In this document: positions 43,238-53,264 of the stretch, one piece after another | Layout: every line of letters starts with the position of its first letter | How positions within the stretch are numbered: the first letter of the stretch is position 1 | Source: Bradyrhizobium sp. CSA207 | Lineage (GTDB): Bacteria > Pseudomonadota > Alphaproteobacteria > Rhizobiales > Xanthobacteraceae | Assembly: GCF_029051685.1 (NCBI RefSeq) | Contig: NZ_JAACFT010000019.1 | Location: forward strand, 62,001-126,000 | DNA length: 64,000 bases | Reading direction: 5' to 3' | Made by a program: the position numbers and the translations under genes | The notes under the pieces: model-generated | The model's database searches: none | What the model was told of the DNA's origin: nothing | What the model saw: only the letters and a program-made list of their open reading frames with translations

Positions 43238-43705
43238 ATGGCTGAACCAGCGACCGACACCATCCTCGTTCTCAACGGGCCGAACCTCAACATGCTGGGG
43301 ACGCGCGAGCCCGAGACGTATGGCCATGCCACGCTGGCCGACGTCGAAAAGCTGTGCCGGGACACCGCGGCGCAGTTCGGCCTCGAGGCTGACTGCCGGC
43401 AGTCCAACCGCGAGGGCGAGCTGATCGACTTCATCCACGAGGCGCATGCCCGCAAGATGAAGGGCATCATCATCAACGCCGGCGGTTATTCGCACACCTC
43501 GATCGCGCTGCACGACGCGCTGCTCGCGGTGCAGATTCCGACGGTCGAGGTGCATGTGACCAACATCCACGCCCGCGAGAGTTTTCGCCACCACTCCTAC
43601 ACCGCGCGCGCGGCCTTTGCCTCGCTCTGCGGTTTCGGCATCGAGGGCTACCGCCTCGCGATCCAAGGTCTTGCCGCCAAGCTCGGCATCAAGTCCAAAG
43701 CCTGA
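43238..43705 (+). CDS. aroQ: Type II 3-dehydroquinate dehydratase
   Basis: 155-aa dodecameric-type enzyme of the shikimate pathway (3-dehydroquinate to 3-dehydroshikimate). Motifs: NGPNLNMLGTREPETYG with the active-site Tyr and Arg, IINAGGYSHTSIAL, and EVHVTNIHARESFRHHS with the catalytic His. The ATG at 43238 gives the normal length; an in-frame start at 43016 would add 74 non-conserved residues. accB follows 35 bp later, the usual aroQ-accB-accC order in this group. Confidence 0.96.
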   Translation: MAEPATDTILVLNGPNLNMLGTREPETYGHATLADVEKLCRDTAAQFGLEADCRQSNREGELIDFIHEAHARKMKGIIINAGGYSHTSIALHDALLAVQIPTVEVHVTNIHARESFRHHSYTARAAFASLCGFGIEGYRLAIQGLAAKLGIKSKA

Positions 43706-43740
43706 CGCCCCCTTTCAACAGAACATTCGGATCAAGCAAC

Positions 43741-44223
43741 ATGGCGCGCCAGCCAGACGACAAAGCAGCCGCAAAGTTTTCCAGCGAGGATTCCGCGCTC
43801 GTCCGCGAGCTTGCGTTGCTGCTCGATGAGACGAGCCTCACCGAGATCGAGATCGAACGTGCGGGCTTGCGCCTGCGCGTTGCGCGCAACATCAGCGTTG
43901 CCGCAACCATGCCCGTTCCGATGGCCCACGCCGCGGCCGCGCCGGTCGCCGCCGCCCCTGCGGCCGCGGCCGCCGACCTGTCGAAGCATCCGGGCGCCGT
44001 GACCTCGCCAATGGTCGGCACCGCTTATTGGGCGCCGGAGCCGGGTGCAAAACCGTTCATCGAGGTCGGCAGCAAGGTGGCGGTTGGGCAGACGCTGCTC
44101 ATCATCGAAGCTATGAAGACCATGAACCAGATACCCTCGTCGCGCGCCGGCACGGTGACGCAGATCCTGGTCGAGGACGGCCAGCCGGTCGAGTTCGGCG
44201 AGCCGCTGGTGATCATTGAGTAA
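43741..44223 (+). CDS. accB: Biotin carboxyl carrier protein of acetyl-CoA carboxylase
   Basis: 160 aa. An N-terminal helical part (about 1-60), an Ala/Pro linker (about 62-80) and a biotinyl domain (about 84-160) with the biotinylated lysine K126 in IIEAMKTMNQ. The thumb segment APEPGAKPF is present, as in true AccB. It carries the carboxyl group from AccC to AccAD for fatty acid synthesis. accC follows 98 bp later, the gap being filled by an inverted repeat. BioY at 38 kb would supply the cofactor. Confidence 0.97.
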   Translation: MARQPDDKAAAKFSSEDSALVRELALLLDETSLTEIEIERAGLRLRVARNISVAATMPVPMAHAAAAPVAAAPAAAAADLSKHPGAVTSPMVGTAYWAPEPGAKPFIEVGSKVAVGQTLLIIEAMKTMNQIPSSRAGTVTQILVEDGQPVEFGEPLVIIE

Positions 44224-44320
44224 CGCGAATGGCGAGTAGCGAATAGCGAATGGTCTCACCGTTCCCTGCTCGCTCTTCGCCACTCGTCATTCGCCACTCC
44301 CTATTCGCCCGCTGAGGCAC
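44224..44320. repeat. Inverted-repeat element between accB and accC
   Basis: Left part holds GCGAATGGCGAGTAGCGAAT-type units and right part the complementary ATTCGCCACTCCCTATTCGC, so the RNA folds into a long imperfect hairpin. Elements of this kind recur between genes in Bradyrhizobium. It could lower or pace accC expression relative to accB. Confidence 0.65.
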
Positions 44321-44321
44321 C

Positions 44322-45680
<1,359 letters not shown>

Positions 45681-45696
45681 TTTCCCGTCTCCTCAA

Positions 45697-45721
45697 GGAA
45701 CCCTCTGGCCCCGATCGCGTT
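45697..45721 (+). promoter_or_regulatory. EcfG-type general stress promoter of the two-component operon
   Basis: GGAAC (45697-45701), 16-bp spacer, CGTT (45718-45721): exact consensus. RNA start is predicted near 45728-45730, about 58 bases before the GTG at 45787. Confidence 0.82.
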
Positions 45722-45786
45722 CTGGACGGTTGGGCAGTTCCAGGGGGGCCTTTTGCATTCACTGATCATAACAAGGCGAGACCGTC

Positions 45787-47307
45787 GTGACAGCTGATGC
45801 GCAACGACGGCGCGCGTTTTGGCAGATCCTGCTGTTCACGGCGGGCCTCCTGGTGCTGACCTGGATCAGTGCGGGGTCCGTCTACCTCGTCAACAAGGCG
45901 CGGGACGACAGCAAGTGGGTGATCCACACCATCGAGGTGGAAAACCAGGTCAATGCCCTGCTTCTGGAGGTTCGCCGCGCCGAGAGCAGCGCGCGCGGCT
46001 ACCTTCTGACCCTCGGCCCCGAATTCCTCAGCGATCATGACGCGGCGCTGGCGACCATCCCGCAGGCGCTCGACAAGCTCACCCGCCAGATCGGCGACAA
46101 TCCGGCACAACGTGCAAGCATAGCCAAGCTCCACGAAGCGGTCCAAGCCCGGCTCGAGCAATTTTCGCGCGAAATGGACCTTGTCAAGCGGGGCGAACCG
46201 GACAGTGCCGCCGCGCTGCTCCGCCAGGCGGCCGCATCCAATTCGACCGACACCATCCGCGAGGTGGCAGCGTCAATGACTGCGGAGGAAGAGCGGCTGT
46301 TCTCGTTGCGCTCCGCAAATGCCGATCGCAGTCAGACGCTCGCGGCCTCGCTCACCGGCATCGGCTCCGGCCTGGTGGTCGTGCTCGCCCTGCTCTCGAC
46401 CTGGCTGGTGCGCCGCTCTGCAGGCGTCCGTGACGACGCCGAGGCGCGCCTGCGCGACGCCAATACCAATCTCGAGGCCACGGTCGACGAACGCACGGCT
46501 GATCTTCGCGAAGCCAACAACGAGATCCAGCGCTTCGCCTATATCGTGAGCCACGATCTGCGCTCGCCGCTGGTCAACATCATGGGCTTTACGAGCGAGC
46601 TCGAGGAACTGGGCCGCGACATCTTCCGCCGCATCGGCAGCCTTGCGCGTGCGCCGGCCGACGGCCCTCAGGTCGAGGGCGCCGACGTCGCGCTCGACGG
46701 CGCCGACAAGCAGCTCGCGGAGGATTTTTCCGAGGCACTCGGCTTCATCAAATCATCGATCGGCAAGATGGATCGCCTGATCTCGGCCATCCTCGATCTG
46801 ACGCGCGAGGGACGGCGCGAGTTCGAGCCGGTCCGCATCGACACGCGCGAGCTGATCGAAGCCATCGCCGCCACGGTCGCACACCAGGCGGCCGAGGCGC
46901 GGGCCGAGATTCACGTCGGCGAAGTGCCTGATATTGTCAGCGACCGCCTTGCTCTGGAGCAGATCTTCTCCAATTTGATCGACAACGCCATCAAGTACCT
47001 CAAAACCGGAGTTCCCGGCGCGATCACGGTCCGCGGCCGGACCAAATTCGGCTATGCGATCTTCGAAGTTACCGACAATGGACGCGGCATCGATCCGAAG
47101 GATCATCAGCGCATCTTCGACCTGTTCCGGCGCGCGGGAACCCAGGACAAGCCGGGCCAGGGCATCGGCCTTGCCCATGTGCGCGCCCTGGTGCGCCGAC
47201 TGGGGGGAACAATGTCGGTATCGTCGGAACTCAATGTCGGCAGTACATTCACCATCACGCTGCCAATCAAATGGAACGCCAGCAACCGGAACGAAGAACA
47301 TCGATGA
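45787..47307 (+). CDS. CHASE3 sensor histidine kinase
   Basis: 506 aa. Two membrane helices (about 12-33 and 188-208) flank a periplasmic CHASE3 domain (about 38-185, LLEVRRAESSARGYLLTL). A cytoplasmic coiled coil leads to HisKA with His256 in IVSHDLRSPLVN and a HATPase with N box NLIDNAIKYLK, G1 DNGRGID and G2 GQGIGLAHVRALV. The HDLRSPL form is that of phytochrome-type kinases. GTG start. Its stop overlaps the next ATG (ATGA). First gene of a three-gene phosphorelay operon behind an EcfG-type promoter. Confidence 0.92.
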   Translation: MTADAQRRRAFWQILLFTAGLLVLTWISAGSVYLVNKARDDSKWVIHTIEVENQVNALLLEVRRAESSARGYLLTLGPEFLSDHDAALATIPQALDKLTRQIGDNPAQRASIAKLHEAVQARLEQFSREMDLVKRGEPDSAAALLRQAAASNSTDTIREVAASMTAEEERLFSLRSANADRSQTLAASLTGIGSGLVVVLALLSTWLVRRSAGVRDDAEARLRDANTNLEATVDERTADLREANNEIQRFAYIVSHDLRSPLVNIMGFTSELEELGRDIFRRIGSLARAPADGPQVEGADVALDGADKQLAEDFSEALGFIKSSIGKMDRLISAILDLTREGRREFEPVRIDTRELIEAIAATVAHQAAEARAEIHVGEVPDIVSDRLALEQIFSNLIDNAIKYLKTGVPGAITVRGRTKFGYAIFEVTDNGRGIDPKDHQRIFDLFRRAGTQDKPGQGIGLAHVRALVRRLGGTMSVSSELNVGSTFTITLPIKWNASNRNEEHR

Positions 47308-47744
47308 CCCAGCCCGTCACCATCATCATGATCGAGGACGACGAAGGACATGCTCGCCTGATCGAGCGGAACATCCGCCGTTCCGGCGTCAACAACGAGA
47401 TCGTCCCGTTTGCGAACGGGACCGACGCCATGAGGCATCTGTTCGGCGCCGATGGAAGCGGCCTGGTGCACAAAGGCCGTGCGCTCCTGATCCTGCTCGA
47501 CCTCAACCTTCCCGACATGAGCGGAATCGACATTCTGAAGCGGATCAAGGAAAACAATCATCTCAAGGCCTCGCCCGTGGTGGTACTGACCACCACCGAT
47601 GACTCCCAGGAAATCAAGCGCTGCTACGAACTCGGCTGCAACGTGTACATCACCAAGCCCGTCAATTACGAGAATTTCGCCAATGCCATCCGGCAGCTTG
47701 GCTTGTTCTTCTCGGTCATCCAGGTCCCACCCGCCGCCTCATGA
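47304..47744 (+). CDS. Single-domain response regulator, Rcp1 type
   Basis: Receiver-only protein of 146 aa. Acidic pocket IEDDE (11-14), phosphoacceptor D66 in LLILLDLNLPDMSG, switch Thr in VVVLTTTDD, and Lys in YITKPVNYENF. The Rcp1-type inserted segment and NLPDMSGIDILKRIK are typical of receivers paired with phytochrome-like kinases. Translationally coupled at both ends by ATGA overlaps, so it is made with both kinases and may shuttle phosphate between them. Confidence 0.93.
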   Translation: MTQPVTIIMIEDDEGHARLIERNIRRSGVNNEIVPFANGTDAMRHLFGADGSGLVHKGRALLILLDLNLPDMSGIDILKRIKENNHLKASPVVVLTTTDDSQEIKRCYELGCNVYITKPVNYENFANAIRQLGLFFSVIQVPPAAS

Positions 47745-48856
47745 ACCAGCGAACACCAACACTGCTCTATATCGACGACGACGCTGCGCTCGCGCGGCTG
47801 GTCGAACGCGGCCTGACGCGCCGGGGCTACAAGGTCGTTCATGCCGCGAGCGGCGAGGAAGGCCTGGAGCGCATCCGCCATGCCGATGCCCAAGCAAGTA
47901 TCGAAGACTGCATCGACGTGGTGGCACTCGACCAGTACATGCCCGGTCTCGACGGCCTCGAGACGCTCGAACAGATCATGGCGATCCCGAACGCGCCTCC
48001 CGTGGTGTTCGTCACCGCATCGCAGGATTCCAACATCGCGGTGACCGCGCTGAAGGCGGGAGCCTCGGATTACCTGGTCAAGGATGTCAAGGGCGACTTC
48101 ATCCCGCTCCTGCAGGTCGCCGCCGACGGCGCGCTGCGTCAGGCCGAATTGCAGAAGGCGCGCGAGGCGGCCGAGGCGGAAATCCATGCCTCGCGCGATC
48201 GCTACGCCGCCCTTGCCGCAGAGCGCGAACTTCTGCTGCGCGAGGTCAACCACCGCGTCGGTAATTCGCTCCAGATCATCGCCTCGCTGCTGCACCTCCA
48301 GGCAAGCTCCGCCGCGCAGGAGGAGGTCAAGGCGGCGCTGACCAATGCGATGGGCCGTGTCGCCGCGGTCGCCCAGGTGCACCGACGCCTCTACACCTCG
48401 CAGGATCTCAAGAGCGTGGTCCTGAACCAGTATCTGGACTCCCTGCTCGAGGACCTGCGCCGCTCGGCCGAAGGCAACCGGATGTCGCGCCTGACGCTGA
48501 AGGCAGAGCCGATCGAGATCGATCCGGACCGCGCCGTCGCCGTCGGCATCATCGTCAATGAGCTGGTGATGAACGCGGTGAAATACGCCTATCCCGACGG
48601 TGCCGGCCCGATCCATGTCGAGCTGACCTCGCAGGGCGAGGATCTCATGCTGTCGATCGCCGACGACGGCGTCGGCGACAACGCCAAGGCCGATCCGCAC
48701 TCCACCGGCATGGGTCAGCGCATCGTCGCGGCCATGGCCACCAAGCTCGATGCCTCGGTCGAGCGTGATCCCGCCCATGCCGGAACCCGCATCATCCTCA
48801 AGTTCCGCCGCGCGGCCCCGTCCCCGGGCAGGACGAACAGCGCCCCGGCAAGCTGA
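47741..48856 (+). CDS. Receiver domain fused to an HRXXN (HisKA_2-type) histidine kinase
   Basis: 371 aa. N-terminal receiver (about 5-125) with D64 in VVALDQYMPGLDG and YLVKD. A coiled linker (about 130-165) leads to a HisKA_2 dimerisation domain with HRVGN (171-175) in REVNHRVGNSLQII, then a HATPase (NELVMNAVKYAY, DDGVGD). HRXXN kinases are the class that feeds PhyR in the alphaproteobacterial general stress response. Coupled by ATGA to the Rcp1-type receiver. Cytoplasmic: no membrane helix. Its input is probably phosphate on its own receiver. Confidence 0.93.
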   Translation: MNQRTPTLLYIDDDAALARLVERGLTRRGYKVVHAASGEEGLERIRHADAQASIEDCIDVVALDQYMPGLDGLETLEQIMAIPNAPPVVFVTASQDSNIAVTALKAGASDYLVKDVKGDFIPLLQVAADGALRQAELQKAREAAEAEIHASRDRYAALAAERELLLREVNHRVGNSLQIIASLLHLQASSAAQEEVKAALTNAMGRVAAVAQVHRRLYTSQDLKSVVLNQYLDSLLEDLRRSAEGNRMSRLTLKAEPIEIDPDRAVAVGIIVNELVMNAVKYAYPDGAGPIHVELTSQGEDLMLSIADDGVGDNAKADPHSTGMGQRIVAAMATKLDASVERDPAHAGTRIILKFRRAAPSPGRTNSAPAS

Positions 48857-48916
48857 TCGGCGCGAGTTCGCCTGCCCCATCGCAAGTGCGGCGCGATCCT
48901 GCTATTGTCGCAAGCC

Positions 48917-49597
48917 ATGACTTCGCGCGATTCCGCCTCGTCTGAAATCACGCCGGCCGTGCTGTTGCGTGCCTATGCCTGCGGCATCTTTCCGATGGCC
49001 GAGAGCGCGGACGACCCGACGCTGTTCTGGGTCGAGCCGGAAATGCGCGGCGTCATCCCGCTCGACGGCTTTCGCGTGGCCTCGCGGCTCGCGCGCACCG
49101 TGCGTTCGGATTTTTTTCGCGTCACCGTCAACACCGCCTTCAAGGCGACGATTGCCGGCTGCGCCGCGCCCGCGGCCGGACGCGAGGACACTTGGATCAA
49201 CAAGCGCATCCGCGATCTCTATGGCGGCCTGTACGAGCTCGGCCATTGCCACAGCGTCGAGGCTTGGCAGGGCGACGATCTCGTCGGCGGCCTCTATGGC
49301 GTGAGCCTCGGGCGTGCCTTCTTCGGCGAGAGCATGTTTCACACCGCGCGCGATGCCTCCAAGGTCGCGCTGGTGCATCTGGTCGCGCGGCTTATCCATG
49401 GCGGATTCGAGCTGCTCGACACGCAATACGTCACCGAGCATCTGAAGAGCTTTGGCGCGGCCGAAGTTTCCCGGCGGCGCTATACGGCCCTGCTCGACAA
49501 GGCGCTCGCCGGCGAGCCCGGCGATTTCCTGAAGCTGCCGGCGGACCAGCCGGTCCCGGGCGCACGCGCGCTCGAGATCATCGCCTCACGGCAATAG
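48917..49597 (+). CDS. aat: Leucyl/phenylalanyl-tRNA-protein transferase
   Basis: 226 aa. Attaches Leu or Phe from aminoacyl-tRNA to N-terminal Lys or Arg, marking proteins for ClpAP through ClpS. Motifs: LLRAYACGIFPMAES and WVEPEMRGVIPLD at the N-terminus, GGLYGVSLGRAFFGESMF and HLVARLIHGGFELLDTQY. The ATG at 48917 is preferred over TTG 48905. It lies 60 bp after the kinase operon; stress induction by read-through is possible. Confidence 0.96.
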   Translation: MTSRDSASSEITPAVLLRAYACGIFPMAESADDPTLFWVEPEMRGVIPLDGFRVASRLARTVRSDFFRVTVNTAFKATIAGCAAPAAGREDTWINKRIRDLYGGLYELGHCHSVEAWQGDDLVGGLYGVSLGRAFFGESMFHTARDASKVALVHLVARLIHGGFELLDTQYVTEHLKSFGAAEVSRRRYTALLDKALAGEPGDFLKLPADQPVPGARALEIIASRQ

Positions 49598-49620
49598 TCG
49601 ATGAGCTGGCTCATTTGTTT

Positions 49621-49715
49621 GAGCATGATCTCCGCGCAACGCGTTCCGCGTTTGTCGCGAGGGAAAACCGCTTCACACTTTGCGCTAACGCGGCCCTTCG
49701 GGTCCGGATCATGCA
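49621..49715. repeat. Intergenic inverted-repeat element with AGCATGATC ends
   Basis: AGCATGATC (49622-49630) at the left end pairs with GATCATGC (49707-49714) at the right. Inside is an AAAACCGCTTCACACTTT core. This resembles a well-spread Rhizobiales palindromic element. It fills the convergent aat/DUF2155 gap and could act as terminator for both. Confidence 0.7.
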
Positions 49716-50723
49716 CTAGCGGCCGAACCCGGGGAAATTGAACAGGCCAGGCTGCTGCGGTGGCGGCGAAGGCGGCGGAGCCGCCTGCGGCTGCTGCGGT
49801 GGAGGCAATGGCTGCGGCGGACGCTGCTGCACGGCCTGCTTGGGCGCGGTTTTCTTCTGCGCCGGGGGCGGCGGCGCGGGCTTGTTCGCGGGATCCGGTG
49901 CTGCGGTCGCGATGGTCTGCTGCGGCTCTTTGCAATCGGTCAGCCAGATGTCGTAGATCGGATGCTCGACGCCGTGCAGGCCGGGGCTTGCGGCGTACAT
50001 CCAGCCCGAGAAGATCCGCTTCACCTCGCCCTGCAACGTGATCTCGTCGACCTCGACGAAGGCGTCGGTGTTGGCGGCTTCCGTCGCCGGCCGCGTGTAG
50101 CAGGCGTTGGTTTTGACCCGAAGCGCGCCAAACTGCACGGTCTCGCCGATATCCTCGTCGAAATTGATGATGCGGCCGGTGATCTTGTCGAGCCCCGAGA
50201 AGGTCGCCTTCTTGTTCACGATCTTCTGCGCCGGCGGCTCGGTGACGACCTCGTCGCCCGGCTGAAGGCTCGCCGGCGTCTGCGGCACGGCCCCCTTCTG
50301 CTGGGGCGGGCGCTGGCCCGGCGCGGCTGGATTGGCACCCGGCTGCGGCGCTCCTTGCGGATTGGGCGGCGCGACCGCCACGGAGGGCGGCTGGTTCGGC
50401 GGAGCGACGGTGCTGCCGGGCGGCGGCGCCAGCGGCTGCGTCTCGACCGGCCCCGGCATGACGTTGCCCTGCCGTCCCGGCGGCGGCGCCATCGGGCGCG
50501 ACGGCAGCACGCGGCCCTGCGGCGGCAGCTCCGGCACCTCTTCGTCGTCGTCGGGGATCTGCGGCGGCGGCTGTGGCTGGCCACGCGGAATGTTGCCGGG
50601 CGGCCGCAACGGCGGCGGATCGGAGAAGATCGTGCCGATCTGCGCCTGTGCCGGCGTCGCAACCGTCATCGCGGTGGCGGCCAGAAGCGCCGCAAGACCT
50701 GTCAAGGTAATGGTTCGAAACAT
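49716..50723 (-). CDS. Secreted Pro-rich DUF2155 protein
   Basis: 335 aa from the ATG at 50723, which opens a clean signal peptide MFRTITLTGLAALLAATAMT ending at AQA. A longer start at 50762 (MSSKPDS) is possible. The middle (about 30-165) is Pro/Gln/Gly-rich and disordered; DUF2155 (about 170-265) carries KATFSGLDKITGRIINFD, RVKTNACYTRP and FSGWMYAASPGLHG. The tail is again Pro/Gln-rich and ends FNFPGFGR. DUF2155 genes often sit beside the NDUFA12-type complex I gene; here the pair is split by about 4.8 kb. Confidence 0.88.
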   Translation of the reverse strand: MFRTITLTGLAALLAATAMTVATPAQAQIGTIFSDPPPLRPPGNIPRGQPQPPPQIPDDDEEVPELPPQGRVLPSRPMAPPPGRQGNVMPGPVETQPLAPPPGSTVAPPNQPPSVAVAPPNPQGAPQPGANPAAPGQRPPQQKGAVPQTPASLQPGDEVVTEPPAQKIVNKKATFSGLDKITGRIINFDEDIGETVQFGALRVKTNACYTRPATEAANTDAFVEVDEITLQGEVKRIFSGWMYAASPGLHGVEHPIYDIWLTDCKEPQQTIATAAPDPANKPAPPPPAQKKTAPKQAVQQRPPQPLPPPQQPQAAPPPSPPPQQPGLFNFPGFGR

Positions 50724-50964
50724 CTCGCGCGGCTTCAACAGCGAATCGGGCTTGCTGGACATTCTACAGGGGTACCGCCGCTCGCAGGGCACCGGTTAAC
50801 ACGGCGAATACGGCGGGGGAAGGGCGGCATCCCTGCCCCGCCTGCTGCCTGCTGGCCAGACCGGCGGCCGGATGGGATAGTCAACGGGCCCCTCCCGGGG
50901 TCGGGGCCGGCATCGCCTCCGAAAACGCGTCCAATCAGAACTAGAAAGCCCCGAGGTCGCCCCC

Positions 50965-51084
50965 ATGCCGGTTGCGCTCGATCCCGACACCGACGCCGTC
51001 TACAAGGTTTTCCAGGACGCCGGCCTCCTCGCCTGCGAAACCCTGACCGTACCGGAAGCGCGCGACTATCAGGATTTGGGCTGA
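50965..51084 (+). pseudogene. Possible N-terminal fragment of an alpha/beta hydrolase (esterase)
   Basis: A 39-codon frame beginning MPVALDPDTDAVYKVFQDAG and continuing with LTVPEARDY before a premature TGA. Its pattern resembles the first 40 residues of acetyl esterase/lipase-type hydrolases (residue string ALDPxTxAVYKxFQ...PEARDY), and nothing further of such an enzyme follows; the BASS transporter begins 14 bp later. I read it as a truncated remnant at the edge of an inserted block. It could instead be a short real peptide. Confidence 0.4.
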
Positions 51085-51097
51085 GTCGCCGCTCCAC

Positions 51098-52114
51098 ATG
51101 GCTTCCATCCTTCCAACCCTCTTCGCCTTTCCCCTGCGCTGGCTGACCTGGCTCGGCGACCAGGGCACCCGCGCGGTGGCGGCGATCGCGTTCATCGCGG
51201 TGGCGGTGCCCCCGCTTGGCGCGCTGCTGCGCCCTTACGTCACCGAAGCGATCTTCCTGCTGCTCTGTATCTCCTTCATGCGCGTCGATCTGGTCGCGCT
51301 CTACGGACATCTGCGCCGGCCGGCGCTGGTTGCGAGCGCAACGGCCTGGACCACGATCGGCGTGCCGCTGATGGTCGGACTGATCGCCCATGCGACCGGT
51401 CTCACCGACCGCTGGCCCGGCCTGTTCCTCGCGCTGATGCTGCAAGGCATGGCCTCGCCGATGATGGCTGCGCCCGCGCTCGCCGCACTGATGGGCCTCG
51501 ATGCCACGCTGGTGCTGGTCACGCTGGTCGCCTCGACCGCGCTCGTGCCCTTCACCGCGTCGCTGTTCGCAAACCTGTTTCTCGACGGCATGCTCAGCAT
51601 CTCGCCGCTCGCACTTGGCCTCAAGCTGCTCGGCGTCCTCGCCGCATCGCTGCTTACAGCAACAATCATCCGCCGCCTGTTCGGCGCGGAGGCGATTCTG
51701 CGCCACAAGCGGCCGATCGACGGCTTCAACATCGTCATCCTCATGGTGTTCGCATCCGCGGTGATGGGCGATGTCGCGAGCGACCTCATCGCCGATCCCG
51801 TGTTTACGATCGGCGTCGCGCTGCTGGCCTTCGCGGTCTACTTCACGCTGCTCACTGTTACGACGTTGCTCTTCCGCCGCGTCGGCTATGAGCGCGCTTT
51901 CGCGATCGGCCTGATGGTGTCACAGCGCAATCTCGGGCTGATGCTGGCGGCGACCGCGGGCGCGCTGCCGGCCACGACGTGGCTGTATTTCGCGCTCACG
52001 CAGTTTCCGATTCACCTTGCGCCATACATCCTCACGCCGATCGCGCGGCGGCTGACGGCGCGCGCGCAAACCGGAGGCGCGGCGGCTCCGCGCGGAACGA
52101 CCTCCTCGCGTTGA
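51098..52114 (+). CDS. Bile acid:sodium symporter (BASS) family transporter
   Basis: Ten-helix membrane protein of 338 aa. Two related halves with helices about 20-40 up to 290-315; MLQGMASPMMAAPALAALMGLD and FAIGLMVSQRNLGLMLAATAG are the broken-helix crossing motifs of the BASS fold. Possible substrates include organic acids, steroids or arsenite-like anions; no ars genes are near. It lies in a block inserted between DUF2155 and the NDUFA12 subunit. Confidence 0.8.
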   Translation: MASILPTLFAFPLRWLTWLGDQGTRAVAAIAFIAVAVPPLGALLRPYVTEAIFLLLCISFMRVDLVALYGHLRRPALVASATAWTTIGVPLMVGLIAHATGLTDRWPGLFLALMLQGMASPMMAAPALAALMGLDATLVLVTLVASTALVPFTASLFANLFLDGMLSISPLALGLKLLGVLAASLLTATIIRRLFGAEAILRHKRPIDGFNIVILMVFASAVMGDVASDLIADPVFTIGVALLAFAVYFTLLTVTTLLFRRVGYERAFAIGLMVSQRNLGLMLAATAGALPATTWLYFALTQFPIHLAPYILTPIARRLTARAQTGGAAAPRGTTSSR

Positions 52115-52215
52115 CCGTCACGCAAAGCACGCTTTGTCCGCTCGGTGCTTGGAATCGGACGAGTTCAAATGGCTTTTGCGAGTCGGCTAGAGGCCAGAGG
52201 GCGGACTGGGTTGAT

Positions 52216-53196
52216 CTATTCGATCACTTTGTCCGCGCGGGCAAGCAATGTTGTTGGGACGATGATGCCGAGGGCTTTCGCCGCCCTGACATTGACCACC
52301 AGTTCGAACTCGGTCGGCTCCTCGACCGGCAGGTCGGCGGGCTTCGCGCCCTTCAGAATCCGGTCAATGAAATATGCCGTCCGCCGCACGCGCTTGCTCA
52401 GATCCACACCGAGGCTTGCAAGCGCGCCCGCGACGGGGAAGGTGGGATAGTCGGAGATGACGGGGATGCCGAAGCTCAAGCCGAGCTGTGCAAGCTTTTC
52501 CGCATGGCCACTGAAGAAGGGCTGCACCACTAGCGCCTGCGCGCCTTCCGTTTTCAGGTCGGAGAACAACGTATCGTCGAGTTCGTCGGGCTGGTTGACC
52601 GACCGGAGGACCAGTTCTATGCCGATCTTGTCGGCTGCCGCCTTGCTCTCGCGGATGAAGGCGGTCGCGCCAGGACTAGGCGCAAAGCTCAGGAAGGCCA
52701 CCTTTCGGACGCCCGGCACCAATTCGCGCAACAATTCGAGCCGCTTGCCAGCCAAATCTGGTCCCGACATCGACACGCCGGTCACATTGGCACCGGGACG
52801 GGACAGGCTATGCACCAGCTTTGCCTGTACCGGGTCGGAGGCGATCATCACGAGGGGAATGCTTTGCGTCATCTCCATCGAGAGCTGCACGGTCGCCGTT
52901 GTCCAGGGAACGATGATGTCGACTTGCTTGTCGATCAGTGTCCTGAGAATGTCGCGGGTGTGCTGCTTGTCGCCGTTTGTGAAGTAGGATTCGATCGCGA
53001 TCGTCTTGCCTTCCGCATAGCCGAGCTTCTTCAGCTCTTCCCGAATACCATCGACTTCGGCGGCGAGCGCCGGCGCGTGTAGGCTGATCACCGCGATCCG
53101 AGGAACTTTCTCTCCGCTCACGGCCGGCGTCGAATTCGCGAAGATCACCGCCGCGACTCCGGTGCCGAGTATCCGTACGAAGTCGCGTCGGTTCAT
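52216..53196 (-). CDS. ABC transporter substrate-binding protein (PF04392 type)
   Basis: 326-aa periplasmic receptor. A short twin-arginine-like start MNRRDFVRILGTGVAAVIF leads to cleavage near VSG. The family pattern is visible in FLDGLRELGY-like IREELKKLGYAEGKTIAIE and in ANVTGVSMSGPDLAGKRLELL. Such receptors (TrpX-like, widely multiplied in Bradyrhizobium) usually go with a permease and ATPase, absent here. A TGAGCA-AG-TGCTCA palindrome overlaps its probable -35. Ligand unknown. Confidence 0.88.
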   Translation of the reverse strand: MNRRDFVRILGTGVAAVIFANSTPAVSGEKVPRIAVISLHAPALAAEVDGIREELKKLGYAEGKTIAIESYFTNGDKQHTRDILRTLIDKQVDIIVPWTTATVQLSMEMTQSIPLVMIASDPVQAKLVHSLSRPGANVTGVSMSGPDLAGKRLELLRELVPGVRKVAFLSFAPSPGATAFIRESKAAADKIGIELVLRSVNQPDELDDTLFSDLKTEGAQALVVQPFFSGHAEKLAQLGLSFGIPVISDYPTFPVAGALASLGVDLSKRVRRTAYFIDRILKGAKPADLPVEEPTEFELVVNVRAAKALGIIVPTTLLARADKVIE

Positions 53197-53264
53197 TCGC
53201 TCACTCCATCGGCACGGCAGCTCTTGCTCTCGAGGGTCTCCGCCTTAGCCATGCCGGCATCGTA

